This document shows, piece after piece, positions 36,446 to 45,262 of a DNA stretch of 64,000 nt. Made by a program: the position numbers and the translations under genes. Source of the stretch: an uncultured Faecalicatena sp. (GTDB taxonomy: Bacteria > Bacillota > Clostridia > Lachnospirales > Lachnospiraceae). Location of the stretch: NCBI GenBank assembly GCA_902489075.1, contig CABTYO010000005.1:1-64000 (forward strand), given 5' to 3'. Each line of letters starts with the position of its first letter. Positions within the stretch are counted from its first letter, which is position 1. The notes under the pieces were generated by a model. It saw nothing but the letters and a program-made list of their open reading frames with translations, did no database searches and had not been told where the DNA came from.

Positions 36446-37114
36446 ATGGCAGGAATTAATGGTGACTGGTATGAGGCACTCAAGGATGAATTTAAGAAGG
36501 ATTATTACAAGCAGCTCTTCACCACTGTGAATCAGGAGTACCGTACCCGGCTGATCTTTCCACCCGCAAATGACATCTTCAATGCATTTCATCTGACGCC
36601 TCTTAAGGATGTGAAGGTGGTGATTCTGGGGCAGGATCCTTATCACAATAACGGACAGGCACATGGATTATGCTTTTCCGTGAAGAAAGGGGTGGAGGTC
36701 CCCCCTTCCCTGGTGAATATTTACCAGGAACTGCATGACGATCTGGGCTGTACGATCCCGGATCACGGCTGCCTGACGAAGTGGGCCGAGCAGGGCGTTC
36801 TGATGCTCAATACCGTATTGACGGTCCGGGCACATCAGGCCAACTCCCACAGAGGGATCGGCTGGGAGGAATTTACTGATGCGGCGATCAAGGTGCTGAA
36901 CGCGCAGGACCGGCCCATCGTATTTATCTTATGGGGATCTCCGGCGCAGCGTAAGATGGCGATGCTTAATAATCCGAAGCACCTGATCTTAAAAGCGCCT
37001 CATCCAAGCCCGCTGTCAGCTTACAGAGGATTTTTCGGAAGCAGGCCTTTCAGCCAGACGAATCAGTTTCTGGAGAAGAATGGTCTTGCACCGATCGACT
37101 GGCAGATCGATTAG
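36446..37114 (+). CDS. ung: Uracil-DNA glycosylase, family 1
   Basis: Ung removes uracil from DNA at the start of base excision repair. The protein has 222 residues. The water-activating motif GQDPYHNNGQAHGLCFSV and the leucine-loop motif HPSPLSAYRGFFG are complete, and LLNTVLTV is the family core strand. It follows hisF by 109 bases and is ended by a terminator. Confidence 0.97.
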   Translation: MAGINGDWYEALKDEFKKDYYKQLFTTVNQEYRTRLIFPPANDIFNAFHLTPLKDVKVVILGQDPYHNNGQAHGLCFSVKKGVEVPPSLVNIYQELHDDLGCTIPDHGCLTKWAEQGVLMLNTVLTVRAHQANSHRGIGWEEFTDAAIKVLNAQDRPIVFILWGSPAQRKMAMLNNPKHLILKAPHPSPLSAYRGFFGSRPFSQTNQFLEKNGLAPIDWQID

Positions 37115-37148
37115 TACAGAGACAATCAAAGAGCATAAAAAAGAAAAT

Positions 37149-37182
37149 AAGCCTGGGATCTTTACGATTCCAGGCTTGCTTT
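37149..37182 (+). terminator. Terminator after ung
   Basis: AAGCCTGG pairs with CCAGGCTT around 13 bases, followed by GCTTT. The stretch up to 37456 is AT-rich and has no gene. Confidence 0.7.
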
Positions 37183-37283
37183 ATGTGGTGGGAAAGGAGC
37201 TAAAAAAGGTGAGGAGATTAGCTCCTTCATTAAGTAAACCACTAAGAGAAATAAAAGTTACGCATTTTCTGCAAAATATTTTA

Positions 37284-37334
37284 CAAAATCTATATTTTTT
37301 CGATAGGAAAATGCAAAATTTGTATTTTTTTCGA
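37284..37334 (+). repeat. Two AT-rich direct repeats
   Basis: CAAAATCTATATTTTTTCGA (37284-37303) and CAAAATTTGTATTTTTTTCG (from 37314) repeat 30 bases apart in the intergenic region before the ABC cassette. They could be protein-binding sites or an AT-rich promoter element. Confidence 0.55.
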
Positions 37335-37456
37335 CAAAAACAGAGGTTTCAGAAATTGGGAAATAAAATTTAATAAAATATTAATGATTTGTATAGGAAA
37401 ATATTCCGATTCCAACAGTATGATGGTAAAATAGAGTAAAATGAAGGAGGAACACC

Positions 37457-38179
37457 GTGAATAAGGTTATAGAGGTAAAAAACTTGTATAAGCTGTACCG
37501 GGTGGGTGATTCCGCAGTGCGGGCCTTGAATGGCGTTGACTTTGAGATATATGAAGGCGAATTCTGTGCGATTGTCGGAACGTCTGGTTCCGGCAAATCG
37601 ACACTGTTGAATATGCTTGCAGGTCTTGAGAAGCCGACCAAGGGAGAAGTGATCATCAGCGGGAAGCACATGGAGAATCTGAACGAAGACCAGCTGGTAA
37701 AGTTCCGAAGAGAGAATATCGGCTTTATTTTCCAGTCATTTAATCTGATCGGTACGATGAATGCCCTGGAGAATGTGGCGCTGCCTTTAAGTTTCAGGGG
37801 AGAGCCAAGGAGTATACGGCTCAAAAAGGCGGACAGGATGCTGGATCTGGTGAACTTGAAGAAGCATAAGAAGCATCTTCCCAATCAGATGTCCGGAGGA
37901 CAGCAGCAGAGAGTCGGCGTGGCCAGGGCGCTTGTGGTAGATCCGAGGATTATTTTTGCAGATGAGCCGACCGGGAATCTGGATTCCCACACCTCGGAAG
38001 AAGTGATGCACCTGATGCAGAAGGTCGTAAGGGAACAGAAGAAGACGCTTGTGATGGTAACACATGATGACCATCTGGCTACATATGCCGACAGGATATT
38101 CCATATCATTGACGGCAAGATTGTGAAAATCGACGACAACCGTGAAAAGAGGGAGGAAAAGGAACATGAGACCATTTAA
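37457..38179 (+). CDS. ABC exporter ATPase, MacB/LolD type
   Basis: This 240-residue ATPase has Walker A GTSGSGKST (41-49), Q-loop FQSFNLIGTM, signature MSGGQQQR, Walker B IIFADEP with TGNLDSHTS, and switch His in VTHDDH. It starts with GTG behind AAGGAGG. Its end overlaps the next gene by 14 bases. It probably drives the FtsX-like permease at 39643-41064. Confidence 0.93.
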   Translation: MNKVIEVKNLYKLYRVGDSAVRALNGVDFEIYEGEFCAIVGTSGSGKSTLLNMLAGLEKPTKGEVIISGKHMENLNEDQLVKFRRENIGFIFQSFNLIGTMNALENVALPLSFRGEPRSIRLKKADRMLDLVNLKKHKKHLPNQMSGGQQQRVGVARALVVDPRIIFADEPTGNLDSHTSEEVMHLMQKVVREQKKTLVMVTHDDHLATYADRIFHIIDGKIVKIDDNREKREEKEHETI

Positions 38180-39674
38180 GAAGATTGCAGCAATCGCGAT
38201 GAGCCTCGCACTGACAGCGGCGTTCGTACTGCCAACAGGGGTGCGGGCGGAGGAGACGGTAGCACCGATACCGGATATCCGGATCTCGATCGCAGAGGGA
38301 CAGGATGCACCTGTATACCAGGCAGAAGCACAGGAACAGAACCTGACGATCAAGCTGGAGAATACGGGAAAGGCTGATGCGAAGAATGTTAAAATCACTC
38401 CGGTGCTCAATGATGCATCTGAGTGGCCGTTTGATATGGAGAAGCTGACCAATGAGGTTACGGTTGGTGATATCCCGGCAGGCGCAAGCGGAGAAGCGAT
38501 ATGGAAAGACCTGACTGTACGTTCAGACGTGGGGAATAATACAGTTCGTTTGTTTTTCAAAATTACCTGTGATGATGGCAGCCAGAATCAGTTTGAGACG
38601 AACAAGTATGTATTTGTTAAGACGACAGTAAAGCCGGAGGAGAAGCCGGAAGACCCTGAACCGGAGACACCCCCGGTGGAAGAGGCACCTCCTGAGGACG
38701 GCGGAATCTCGAATTCTGAGCCTGTTGCCACAGGCGGAGGCGGCGGGAGTGAATCCGGCGCCAATACAGTACCGAGAGTCATTGTGACCGGATTTAATAC
38801 GGAGCCGGCAGCTGTCAATGCAGGCAGCGACTTTAAACTGATTATCCATCTGAAGAATACGTCCGGCAGGACAGCAGTCTCCAACATGCTGTTTGACCTG
38901 CAGGCACCATCTTCAGGTTCAGAGGGCGCTGCAGAGGCACCTGCATTTCTGCCGTCTTCAGGTTCCAGTTCTATTTTCCTGGACAGCATTCCGGCAGGCG
39001 GGACACAGGACATTTCCATCCAGATGAATGCCAGGGCAGACCTGGTGCAGAAGCCGTACAGCATTGCCATGAGCATGAAATATGAGGATAATAAGGCAGC
39101 CCAGTTCGAGAGTTCCTCCAGTCTGGCGATTCCGGTCAAACAGGCTGCAAGATTCGAGTTCAGTGAGCTGGAGATTGCCCCGCAGACCCTTTCCGTAGGT
39201 GAGGAAGCCAATATCACATGCAGCCTTTACAATACAGGCCGTATCAAATTATATAATGTAAAAGCTAATTTCCAGGGAGACGGGATTGAAGGTAAAGATG
39301 TGTTTGTAGGCAATATAGATCCCGGAGCTACTGGTTCTATTGATGGAATCGTGACTGCCACAAAGGAAATGATGGCGGGCGAGAAGTGTAAGATGGTTGT
39401 GACATACGAGGACGACGCAGGAAAAGTATCTACTGTCGAAAAGGAATTTACGCTGGAAGTTATGCCGGAGGCACCGCCGATGGATATGACTCAGATGACA
39501 GATGTTCCCGTTGAGAAACCATTCCCGGTCATCCCGGTTGCAATAGGCGCAGCCGTGGCAGTTGCAGCGATTATCATTTTGATCGTGGTACTGAAGAAGA
39601 GAAAGAAAAAGAAGGAGTCTGTAGAAGAGGAGGACTTGTTGGATGAGGTGGATCGATTTACTGAGGATGAGTAG
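38166..39674 (+). CDS. Secreted, membrane-anchored protein with CARDB-like domains, ABC cassette partner
   Basis: This 502-residue protein has a signal peptide (FKKIAAIAMSLALTAAFV, cut near VRA), then Ig-like beta domains. The first (IRISIAEGQDAPVYQAEAQEQ) and later parts (LTIKLENTGKADAKNVKI; FKLIIHLKNTSGRTAVSN; ANITCSLYNTGRIKLYNV) have the CARDB pattern of strand plus N-T-G. A Pro/Glu/Gly linker (PEEKPEDPEPETPPVEE, then GGGGGS) lies at about residues 155-200. One membrane helix (PVAIGAAVAVAAIIILIVVL) and a basic then acidic tail end the protein. The start at 38166 follows GGGAGG. It overlaps both neighbours, so the three genes form one unit; it could act as a periplasmic adaptor or surface arm of the exporter. 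Confidence 0.82.
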   Translation: MRPFKKIAAIAMSLALTAAFVLPTGVRAEETVAPIPDIRISIAEGQDAPVYQAEAQEQNLTIKLENTGKADAKNVKITPVLNDASEWPFDMEKLTNEVTVGDIPAGASGEAIWKDLTVRSDVGNNTVRLFFKITCDDGSQNQFETNKYVFVKTTVKPEEKPEDPEPETPPVEEAPPEDGGISNSEPVATGGGGGSESGANTVPRVIVTGFNTEPAAVNAGSDFKLIIHLKNTSGRTAVSNMLFDLQAPSSGSEGAAEAPAFLPSSGSSSIFLDSIPAGGTQDISIQMNARADLVQKPYSIAMSMKYEDNKAAQFESSSSLAIPVKQAARFEFSELEIAPQTLSVGEEANITCSLYNTGRIKLYNVKANFQGDGIEGKDVFVGNIDPGATGSIDGIVTATKEMMAGEKCKMVVTYEDDAGKVSTVEKEFTLEVMPEAPPMDMTQMTDVPVEKPFPVIPVAIGAAVAVAAIIILIVVLKKRKKKKESVEEEDLLDEVDRFTEDE

Positions 39675-41064
39675 CGGCAACCTCAAGCGCAGGAAGCTGA
39701 GGACCTTTCTTACCATCCTGGGAGTTGTGATCGGTACTGCATCCATTGTAGTCATGATTTCTCTGGGGCTTGGAATGCAGGAGCAGATGTACCGCGAGGT
39801 GGAGCAGTCAGGCGGCATGACGAGCCTGACCGTCACCGGAAAGCAGGATGGCGGCGGTATGTATGCGTCTTCTGTCAGCATAGGAAATGACAAGCAGCAG
39901 GAGACGAATAAATATATCACCGATGAGGTGATCAAAGAGCTTCAACAGCTGGGGCATGTCAAGCACGCCTATCCGATACTGGATGTCAGTGCAATCGTGC
40001 TCAAAGGAAAATATCAGGGTTATATCCAGCTGAGGGGAATGTCGAAGGAAGCTCTGGAAGAGCAGAAGATCGAGCTTGCAGCCGGAGGAAGGCTTCCGGA
40101 TCCGAACAGTCCGAATATAGAGCTTGTATTTGGAAACGGTGTACTTACCTCTTTCAGTGAGAAGTCCACTGGAAGAGGTTACTGGGAGACCGGGCAGCTG
40201 CCTGATATTGATCTGTCCAAGGATCAGATGTTCCTGATTCTGGATCAGGATGGATATTTCCAGAGCCAGAACAAAGGTGCATCAATAGGAGCAGCGGACA
40301 GCGGATCAGGAGGGAGTAAGACTTCTAATAAACCGCCCAGGAAATATGTGGCAAAGGCCAGCGGAGTAGTAGCAGGAGAAATAGACAGTTATAATGCAAA
40401 TTATTATTATGTATACTGTGATCTGGACCAGCTGCGTGCGATGCTGAAAAAGGAATTCAGAGGCCGGGTGATCCCGGGGCAGCCAAGCACGAAGTCAGGG
40501 AAGCCATATAAGGATTTTGTCTATTCCTCAGCCAATGTACAGGCGGAGAATATGGACGATGTGGATGAACTCTCAACTACAATCAGAAACATGGGGTTCC
40601 AGGTGACGACCAATGCAGAATACATGGAGAGCATGAAGAAGCAGTTTGCCATGATCCAGGCCGTGCTCGGCGGAATCGGTGCCGTGTCCCTCTTCGTAGC
40701 TGCAATCGGAATTGCCAATACAATGATGATGTCTATTTATGAACGTACAAAAGAGATCGGTGTCATTAAGGTGCTGGGATGCGGACTGAAAAATATTAAG
40801 CAGATGTTTCTGCTGGAAGCAGCTTTTATCGGATTTATCGGTGGTGTTGTGGGGAATATACTCAGTTTCATTCTGTCGTTTGCCATCAATATGCTGACGA
40901 AGAACAGCGGTGCGATGGGTGTGGAGGGGAATATCTCATATATCCCGCTATGGCTCGTACTGGCATCCATGGCGTTTGCCGTATTCGTCGGTATGGCGGC
41001 GGGGTACTTCCCTGCACTGCGTGCCATGAGACTGAGCCCTCTGGCTGCGATTCATAACGAATAG
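39643..41064 (+). CDS. MacB/FtsX-like ABC permease
   Basis: This 473-residue permease has an N-terminal helix (RTFLTILGVVIGTASIVVMI) after the typical MacB start RMSSGNLKRRKLR, a large outside MacB_PCD domain (about residues 50-340) and three C-terminal helices (FVAAIGIANTMMMSIYERTKEIGVIKVLG is the FtsX motif). It overlaps the middle protein by 32 bases, behind a GAGGAGG. Export substrate unknown. Confidence 0.92.
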   Translation: MRWIDLLRMSSGNLKRRKLRTFLTILGVVIGTASIVVMISLGLGMQEQMYREVEQSGGMTSLTVTGKQDGGGMYASSVSIGNDKQQETNKYITDEVIKELQQLGHVKHAYPILDVSAIVLKGKYQGYIQLRGMSKEALEEQKIELAAGGRLPDPNSPNIELVFGNGVLTSFSEKSTGRGYWETGQLPDIDLSKDQMFLILDQDGYFQSQNKGASIGAADSGSGGSKTSNKPPRKYVAKASGVVAGEIDSYNANYYYVYCDLDQLRAMLKKEFRGRVIPGQPSTKSGKPYKDFVYSSANVQAENMDDVDELSTTIRNMGFQVTTNAEYMESMKKQFAMIQAVLGGIGAVSLFVAAIGIANTMMMSIYERTKEIGVIKVLGCGLKNIKQMFLLEAAFIGFIGGVVGNILSFILSFAINMLTKNSGAMGVEGNISYIPLWLVLASMAFAVFVGMAAGYFPALRAMRLSPLAAIHNE

Positions 41065-41088
41065 AAGAGTGTTTACGCTACGATAAGA

Positions 41089-41136
41089 AAAGTCCCGGAA
41101 CCAGGTATCAGTAAACCATGGTTCCGGGACTTTTTC
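41089..41136 (+). terminator. Terminator after the ABC cassette
   Basis: AGTCCCGGAACCA pairs with TGGTTCCGGGACT, followed by TTTT. It may serve both the cassette and the convergent minus-strand gene. Confidence 0.85.
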
Positions 41137-41167
41137 TGTCTGGAAAACCGTGTAGGAAGAGGCAGTT

Positions 41168-41434
41168 TTACTCTTCCTCAATGACCTGGATCTCAAGATA
41201 ATCGAAATCAATCGAATCCACAAAATTATCCTGATAGAACCTGGCCTTTGCATGCTTCTTAAATTCATTGATCGTTGTATCAAGCCAGATCGGCTTGCTT
41301 AAGTCAAATTCATAACAGATGGCATCCAGCGCATTAAATATCTTATGAGTGCGGGTGTCATCCGTGTCGTCGCAGATCACTGTGTCACGCAGCATTCTGT
41401 TGTCTTTAAATTCTTTTCCCCATAAACGGAACAT
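41168..41434 (-). CDS. Small acidic conserved protein of unknown function
   Basis: This 88-residue soluble protein (MFRLWGKEFKDNRMLRD start) contains several Asp pairs (VICDDTDDTRTHK) and ends DYLEIQVIEEE. The start at 41434 follows AAGAGGTT. I do not recognise a named family. It appears complete with its own ribosome site; its function is unknown. Confidence 0.7.
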   Translation of the reverse strand: MFRLWGKEFKDNRMLRDTVICDDTDDTRTHKIFNALDAICYEFDLSKPIWLDTTINEFKKHAKARFYQDNFVDSIDFDYLEIQVIEEE

Positions 41435-41650
41435 ATAATAACCTCTTTCTGTAAATCCTGTGGATTGAATCATTAGTTTGTGTTGAAATATAGTATATCA
41501 TTCAACGAAAAGGTTGTAAATGATGACCCGGCGAAAAGTTTTCCTGCCTGATTCTGGCATATCCTTTCCATCAGATGTATGTTGATGGAATAAAGGGGCA
41601 GAATAAGTGATAAAAGAATGAAACATTAGGAGAAACAGGAGGATTTAAAA

Positions 41651-41812
41651 ATGCAGAGATATGTATGTGAACCATGCGGATATGTATACGACCCGGAGGC
41701 TGGTGACCCGGACGGAGGGATTGAACCGGGAACAGCATTTGAAGATATTCCGGATGACTGGGTCTGCCCGGTATGCGGACTTGGGAAGGATGTATTTGTA
41801 CCGGAGGAATAA
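41651..41812 (+). CDS. Rubredoxin
   Basis: This 53-residue protein carries electrons through a single iron bound by four cysteines. The ligands are Cys6 and Cys9 (YVCEPCGYVYD) and Cys39 and Cys42 (WVCPVCGLGKD), the classic pattern. ACAGGAGG precedes the ATG. It is a one-gene unit with a terminator. Partners may be the flavoprotein reductases or oxygen-scavenging enzymes of this anaerobe. Confidence 0.97.
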   Translation: MQRYVCEPCGYVYDPEAGDPDGGIEPGTAFEDIPDDWVCPVCGLGKDVFVPEE

Positions 41813-41847
41813 AAAAAGAGATTCCACAGAAAATATTCTATCATAAG

Positions 41848-41921
41848 AGCAGGAAACACTTATAAAAGCTGGTGAACCGTATGGATACGTGTTGCCAGCA
41901 GAGAGTGTTTCCTGCTTTTTT
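41848..41921 (+). terminator. Terminator after the rubredoxin gene
   Basis: AGCAGGAAACACT pairs with AGTGTTTCCTGCT around an inner GCTGG/CCAGC hairpin, followed by six T. Confidence 0.85.
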
Positions 41922-42056
41922 ATGTGGAAGAAGCTTAAGAAAATCAGAAACTGTCAGCATCCCAACAGATATTTTTTACATCCAGTGATAAAATAAAATG
42001 GAATAGGGAAAAGAGAAGTGAATCACTTCTGAGTCTGATGAAAGGACGGAGATAAT

Positions 42057-43235
42057 ATGAGTAAAATTTATGATCTGGTCATTATAGGCGGCGGACCTGC
42101 TGGTCTGGCAGCAGCTGTATATGCCGGGCGGTCTGAGCGTGATACGTTACTTTTGGAAAAGAGCGGTTATGGAGGCCGGGCAAAGGATACCATAGAGATC
42201 AGGAACTACCCGGGCACGATATCAGACAGCGGACAGGGACTGATGGAGAAATTCCATGAACACGCGTCGAAATTCCCTTCTGTTGAATTCAGACATTCCA
42301 CGGTTACCGGAATCAGGAAGGAGAAGGATGTGTTTATCATAGACACGAAGAGAAAGGGCGGTTTCATGGCGCAGAGTGTGATTCTGGCGCTTGGAACCCG
42401 TCCCCGTGAGCTTGGAATTCCGGGTGAAAAGGAATTCGTCGGACACGGTGTTGCCTACTGTGCGACCTGTGATGCGGAGTTCTTCAAAGGGAAGAATGTC
42501 TATGTTCTGGGAGCAGGGGATCAGGCGGTGGAGGAAGCGGATTACCTGACCAAGTTTGCACAGAAAGTGACGATCATCGTCCTGCACGAGAAGGGACATC
42601 TGGACTGCAATGAAGTTTCTGCGGAGCGTGCCTACAGGAATCCGAAGATCGATTTTGTGTGGAGTTCCACGGTTCAGGAGGTAAAAGGTTCCGATCATGT
42701 AGAGTCGCTCGTCCTGAAAAATGTAGACACCAATGAGGTAAGTGAGGTCCAGGCAGATGGTCTGTTTTTCTTCGTGGGAATGGTGCCCCAGACAGATATG
42801 GTAAAGGATCTGGTTACATGTGACAGGAACGGCTATATCCAGGTAAATACCAAGATGGAGACGAGTCTGCCGGGATTGTATGCGGTGGGCGACTGTATCC
42901 AGACGTACCTGAGACAGATCGTTACTTCTGCTGCGGATGGTGCCGTGGCGGCCACGGCTTCCGAACGGTATGTCAAGGAGCAGGAGCAGATCAATGAGAT
43001 CCTGGGGCCGGATTCCGGTGCAGTGGTTTTTCTTTTTTACAATCCTTATCAGAGTGAAGAGATTGCATGTGTATCTGAACTGGAAAAGAAACTGGGCGGA
43101 TACTGGAAGATATACCGGCAGGATATCAGCAGGCAGGATCTGCTGTATCGGAAACTGAACCTGAATCAGACGGTCACCGCAGCTTTTTATAAAAAGGGAA
43201 AGCTGTTGGAAATTAAGCGTGCAGAGGAGCTTTAG
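42057..43235 (+). CDS. Thioredoxin reductase-like flavoprotein with extra C-terminal domain
   Basis: This 392-residue protein has the FAD site GGGPAGLAAAVYAGRSERD, the redox pair Cys135/Cys138 in YCATCDAEFFKG and an NADPH-type site GAGDQAVEEADYL. GDCIQTYLRQIVTSAADGAVAA is the second FAD motif. It is about 80 residues longer than standard TrxB. The extra end (NEILGPDSGAVVFLFYNPYQ) looks like a thioredoxin-like fold without a CxxC pair. It probably reduces a thioredoxin-type partner, perhaps the thioredoxin part of the next gene. Confidence 0.88.
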   Translation: MSKIYDLVIIGGGPAGLAAAVYAGRSERDTLLLEKSGYGGRAKDTIEIRNYPGTISDSGQGLMEKFHEHASKFPSVEFRHSTVTGIRKEKDVFIIDTKRKGGFMAQSVILALGTRPRELGIPGEKEFVGHGVAYCATCDAEFFKGKNVYVLGAGDQAVEEADYLTKFAQKVTIIVLHEKGHLDCNEVSAERAYRNPKIDFVWSSTVQEVKGSDHVESLVLKNVDTNEVSEVQADGLFFFVGMVPQTDMVKDLVTCDRNGYIQVNTKMETSLPGLYAVGDCIQTYLRQIVTSAADGAVAATASERYVKEQEQINEILGPDSGAVVFLFYNPYQSEEIACVSELEKKLGGYWKIYRQDISRQDLLYRKLNLNQTVTAAFYKKGKLLEIKRAEEL

Positions 43236-43301
43236 GGCAGAATTATTAGGAAAATAAGAACTGGAGCAGTATTGAGTAAGAAGAATTGGAGGATATAGAG
43301 T

Positions 43302-45107
43302 ATGGGACAGCCATTAGTTTTTCCACATGGAGTTACAGTTTACAATCCAGATAAATGCTGGAACGGGTATAATATCGTGCCGCTGATCAACGACGGGGTA
43401 CTGCTGTTTGACATGAACGGCAACGAGATCCGCCGATGGAACATGCAGGCCATGCCTGCGAAGATGCTTCCGGGCGGTTATGTGATGGGACTTTCCGGGT
43501 ACAGGCATCCGGATTACGGGATGCAGGACGGGGTCAACCTGATTGAGATCGACTATGACGGGAATATTGTCTGGGAATTCGATCATCTGGAGGAAATCAA
43601 TGATCCTGGACACGATCATCGGTTTATGGCGCGTCAGCATCATGATTATCAGAGGGAAGGCAACCCGGTAGGCTACTATGTGCCGGGTATGGATGCAGAA
43701 CCCCTGAAAGGGAATACACTGATTCTGTGCCATCAGACGATCCACAATCCAGTTATTTCCGATAAAAAGCTGCTGGATGATATGATGATCGAGGTGGACT
43801 GGGAGGGCAATATTCTCTGGAAATGGTCTGCCAGCGAGCATTTTGAGGAGCTTGGATTTGATGAGGCGGCAAAAAATGTTCTCTTTCGGGATCCGAATAT
43901 GCGTTCCGCGGATGGCGGTACAGGGGATTATCTGCATATCAACTGTATGAGTTATCTGGGACCGAATAAATGGTATGATCAGGGGGATGAGAGATTTAAA
44001 CCGGCCAATATTATTTTTGACTGCCGTGAGGCCAATATTCTGGCGATTCTGGATAAGGATACCGGAAAGATTGTCTGGCGGATCGGACCTGATTTTAATG
44101 CCACACCAGAGCTTCGGAAACTGGGCTGGATCATCGGGCAGCATCATTTCCACATGATCCCGAAGGGGCTGCCGGGAGAAGGCAATCTGCTGGTATTCGA
44201 TAATGGCGGCTGGGCAGGCTATGGAGTGCCGAATCCGTCTTCTGCGATCGGAATTAAGAATGCCCACCGGGATTACAGCCGTGTTCTGGAATTCAATCCG
44301 GTGACGCTGGAGGTAGTATGGAAGTTGACCCCGAAGGAACTGGGGCATGCGATCCCGACCGATGCAAGTAAATTCTACAGCCCATATGTCAGCAGTGCCC
44401 AGCGCCTGCCAAACGGGAATACGCTGATCGATGAAGGTTCCGATGGAAGAGTGATCGAGGTGACACCGGAACACGAGATTGTATGGGAATGGATTTCACC
44501 GTATTACAGCCATAATGAAAAGGGACCGAAAAATAATATGATCTACCGTGCGTACCGTTATCCGTACAGCTATGTCCCACAGGAACAAAAGCCTGTAGAG
44601 GTGCCAATTGAACGGATTGAGAACAGCACGTACCGCGTACCCGGGGCAGGGGCCTTTGGCGCGAAAAAAGTAATTGATGTTCCTGGAACTTTGCCGTATT
44701 ATGAAGATGTGGCTTTGTGTGTTGCTACGGACGATGAAGAGGATATGACAAAGAGGGAAAAGATATTTGAAGTCGATAAAGATTTCTTCCATCCGGTTAC
44801 TCATGCAGACTGGGATAAAGAGGTGCTGAAAGTAAAAGACTCTCCGGTTCTGGTATTGTTTGGGGCGGAACGCTGCGTACATTGTAAGGCTCTCCATCCG
44901 GTATTGGAAGAGGCATTGAAGGAAGAGTATGAAGGTGCATTTGCCGTCCGTTATGTGGATGTGGATGCTTCCCCGGATCTGACAGAAGTCTGTCATATAG
45001 GAGGAATTCCGGTGGTTGCCGTTTATCAGGATGGAAAAGAGGCAGCCCGGTTCAATGGGGAAAAGGATTACGATGATATCTGTGATATACTCGATCAGTT
45101 CGTATAG
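43302..45107 (+). CDS. Arylsulfotransferase-like beta-propeller fused to thioredoxin domain
   Basis: This 601-residue protein has two parts. Residues 1 to about 450 form an arylsulfotransferase (ASST/PF05935-PF14269) type beta-propeller with repeated strand motifs ending in W (GNIVWEFDHLE, GNILWKWSASEHF, KIVWRIG, EVVWKL, EIVWEW) and conserved His residues (HHDYQ, QHHFHMIP). Residues about 485-601 are a thioredoxin domain with Cys525 and Cys528 (FGAERCVHCKALHP) and the cis-Pro loop GIPVV. There is no signal peptide. It follows the reductase by 66 bases, so the pair may form a redox relay. The sulfotransferase activity is a family inference. Confidence 0.82.
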   Translation: MGQPLVFPHGVTVYNPDKCWNGYNIVPLINDGVLLFDMNGNEIRRWNMQAMPAKMLPGGYVMGLSGYRHPDYGMQDGVNLIEIDYDGNIVWEFDHLEEINDPGHDHRFMARQHHDYQREGNPVGYYVPGMDAEPLKGNTLILCHQTIHNPVISDKKLLDDMMIEVDWEGNILWKWSASEHFEELGFDEAAKNVLFRDPNMRSADGGTGDYLHINCMSYLGPNKWYDQGDERFKPANIIFDCREANILAILDKDTGKIVWRIGPDFNATPELRKLGWIIGQHHFHMIPKGLPGEGNLLVFDNGGWAGYGVPNPSSAIGIKNAHRDYSRVLEFNPVTLEVVWKLTPKELGHAIPTDASKFYSPYVSSAQRLPNGNTLIDEGSDGRVIEVTPEHEIVWEWISPYYSHNEKGPKNNMIYRAYRYPYSYVPQEQKPVEVPIERIENSTYRVPGAGAFGAKKVIDVPGTLPYYEDVALCVATDDEEDMTKREKIFEVDKDFFHPVTHADWDKEVLKVKDSPVLVLFGAERCVHCKALHPVLEEALKEEYEGAFAVRYVDVDASPDLTEVCHIGGIPVVAVYQDGKEAARFNGEKDYDDICDILDQFV

Positions 45108-45192
45108 CGGCACAAAATGGGACTGCCGGGATATTTTGTAATAAATGTCCGGCGGAGCAGTTTTTACTTTTGTAAAGATGATATAAAAATTC

Positions 45193-45246
45193 AAAAGCCA
45201 TAGAGAGAAGGTGTTTTAGCACCTCCTCTTTATGGCTTTTTTTATG
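45193..45246 (+). terminator. Hairpin with T run before the Crp/Fnr gene
   Basis: AAAAGCCATA pairs with TATGGCTTTT, with an inner AAGGTG/CACCTC stem. It ends the sulfotransferase transcript. The ribosome site of the next gene follows directly, so it could also act as an attenuator there. Confidence 0.7.
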
Positions 45247-45262
45247 GGAGGTGGACGGATTC

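Noticed and set aside
43314..44474. A 386-codon frame opposite the sulfotransferase gene
   Set aside because: It is antisense to a protein with well-conserved motifs and has no family look of its own.
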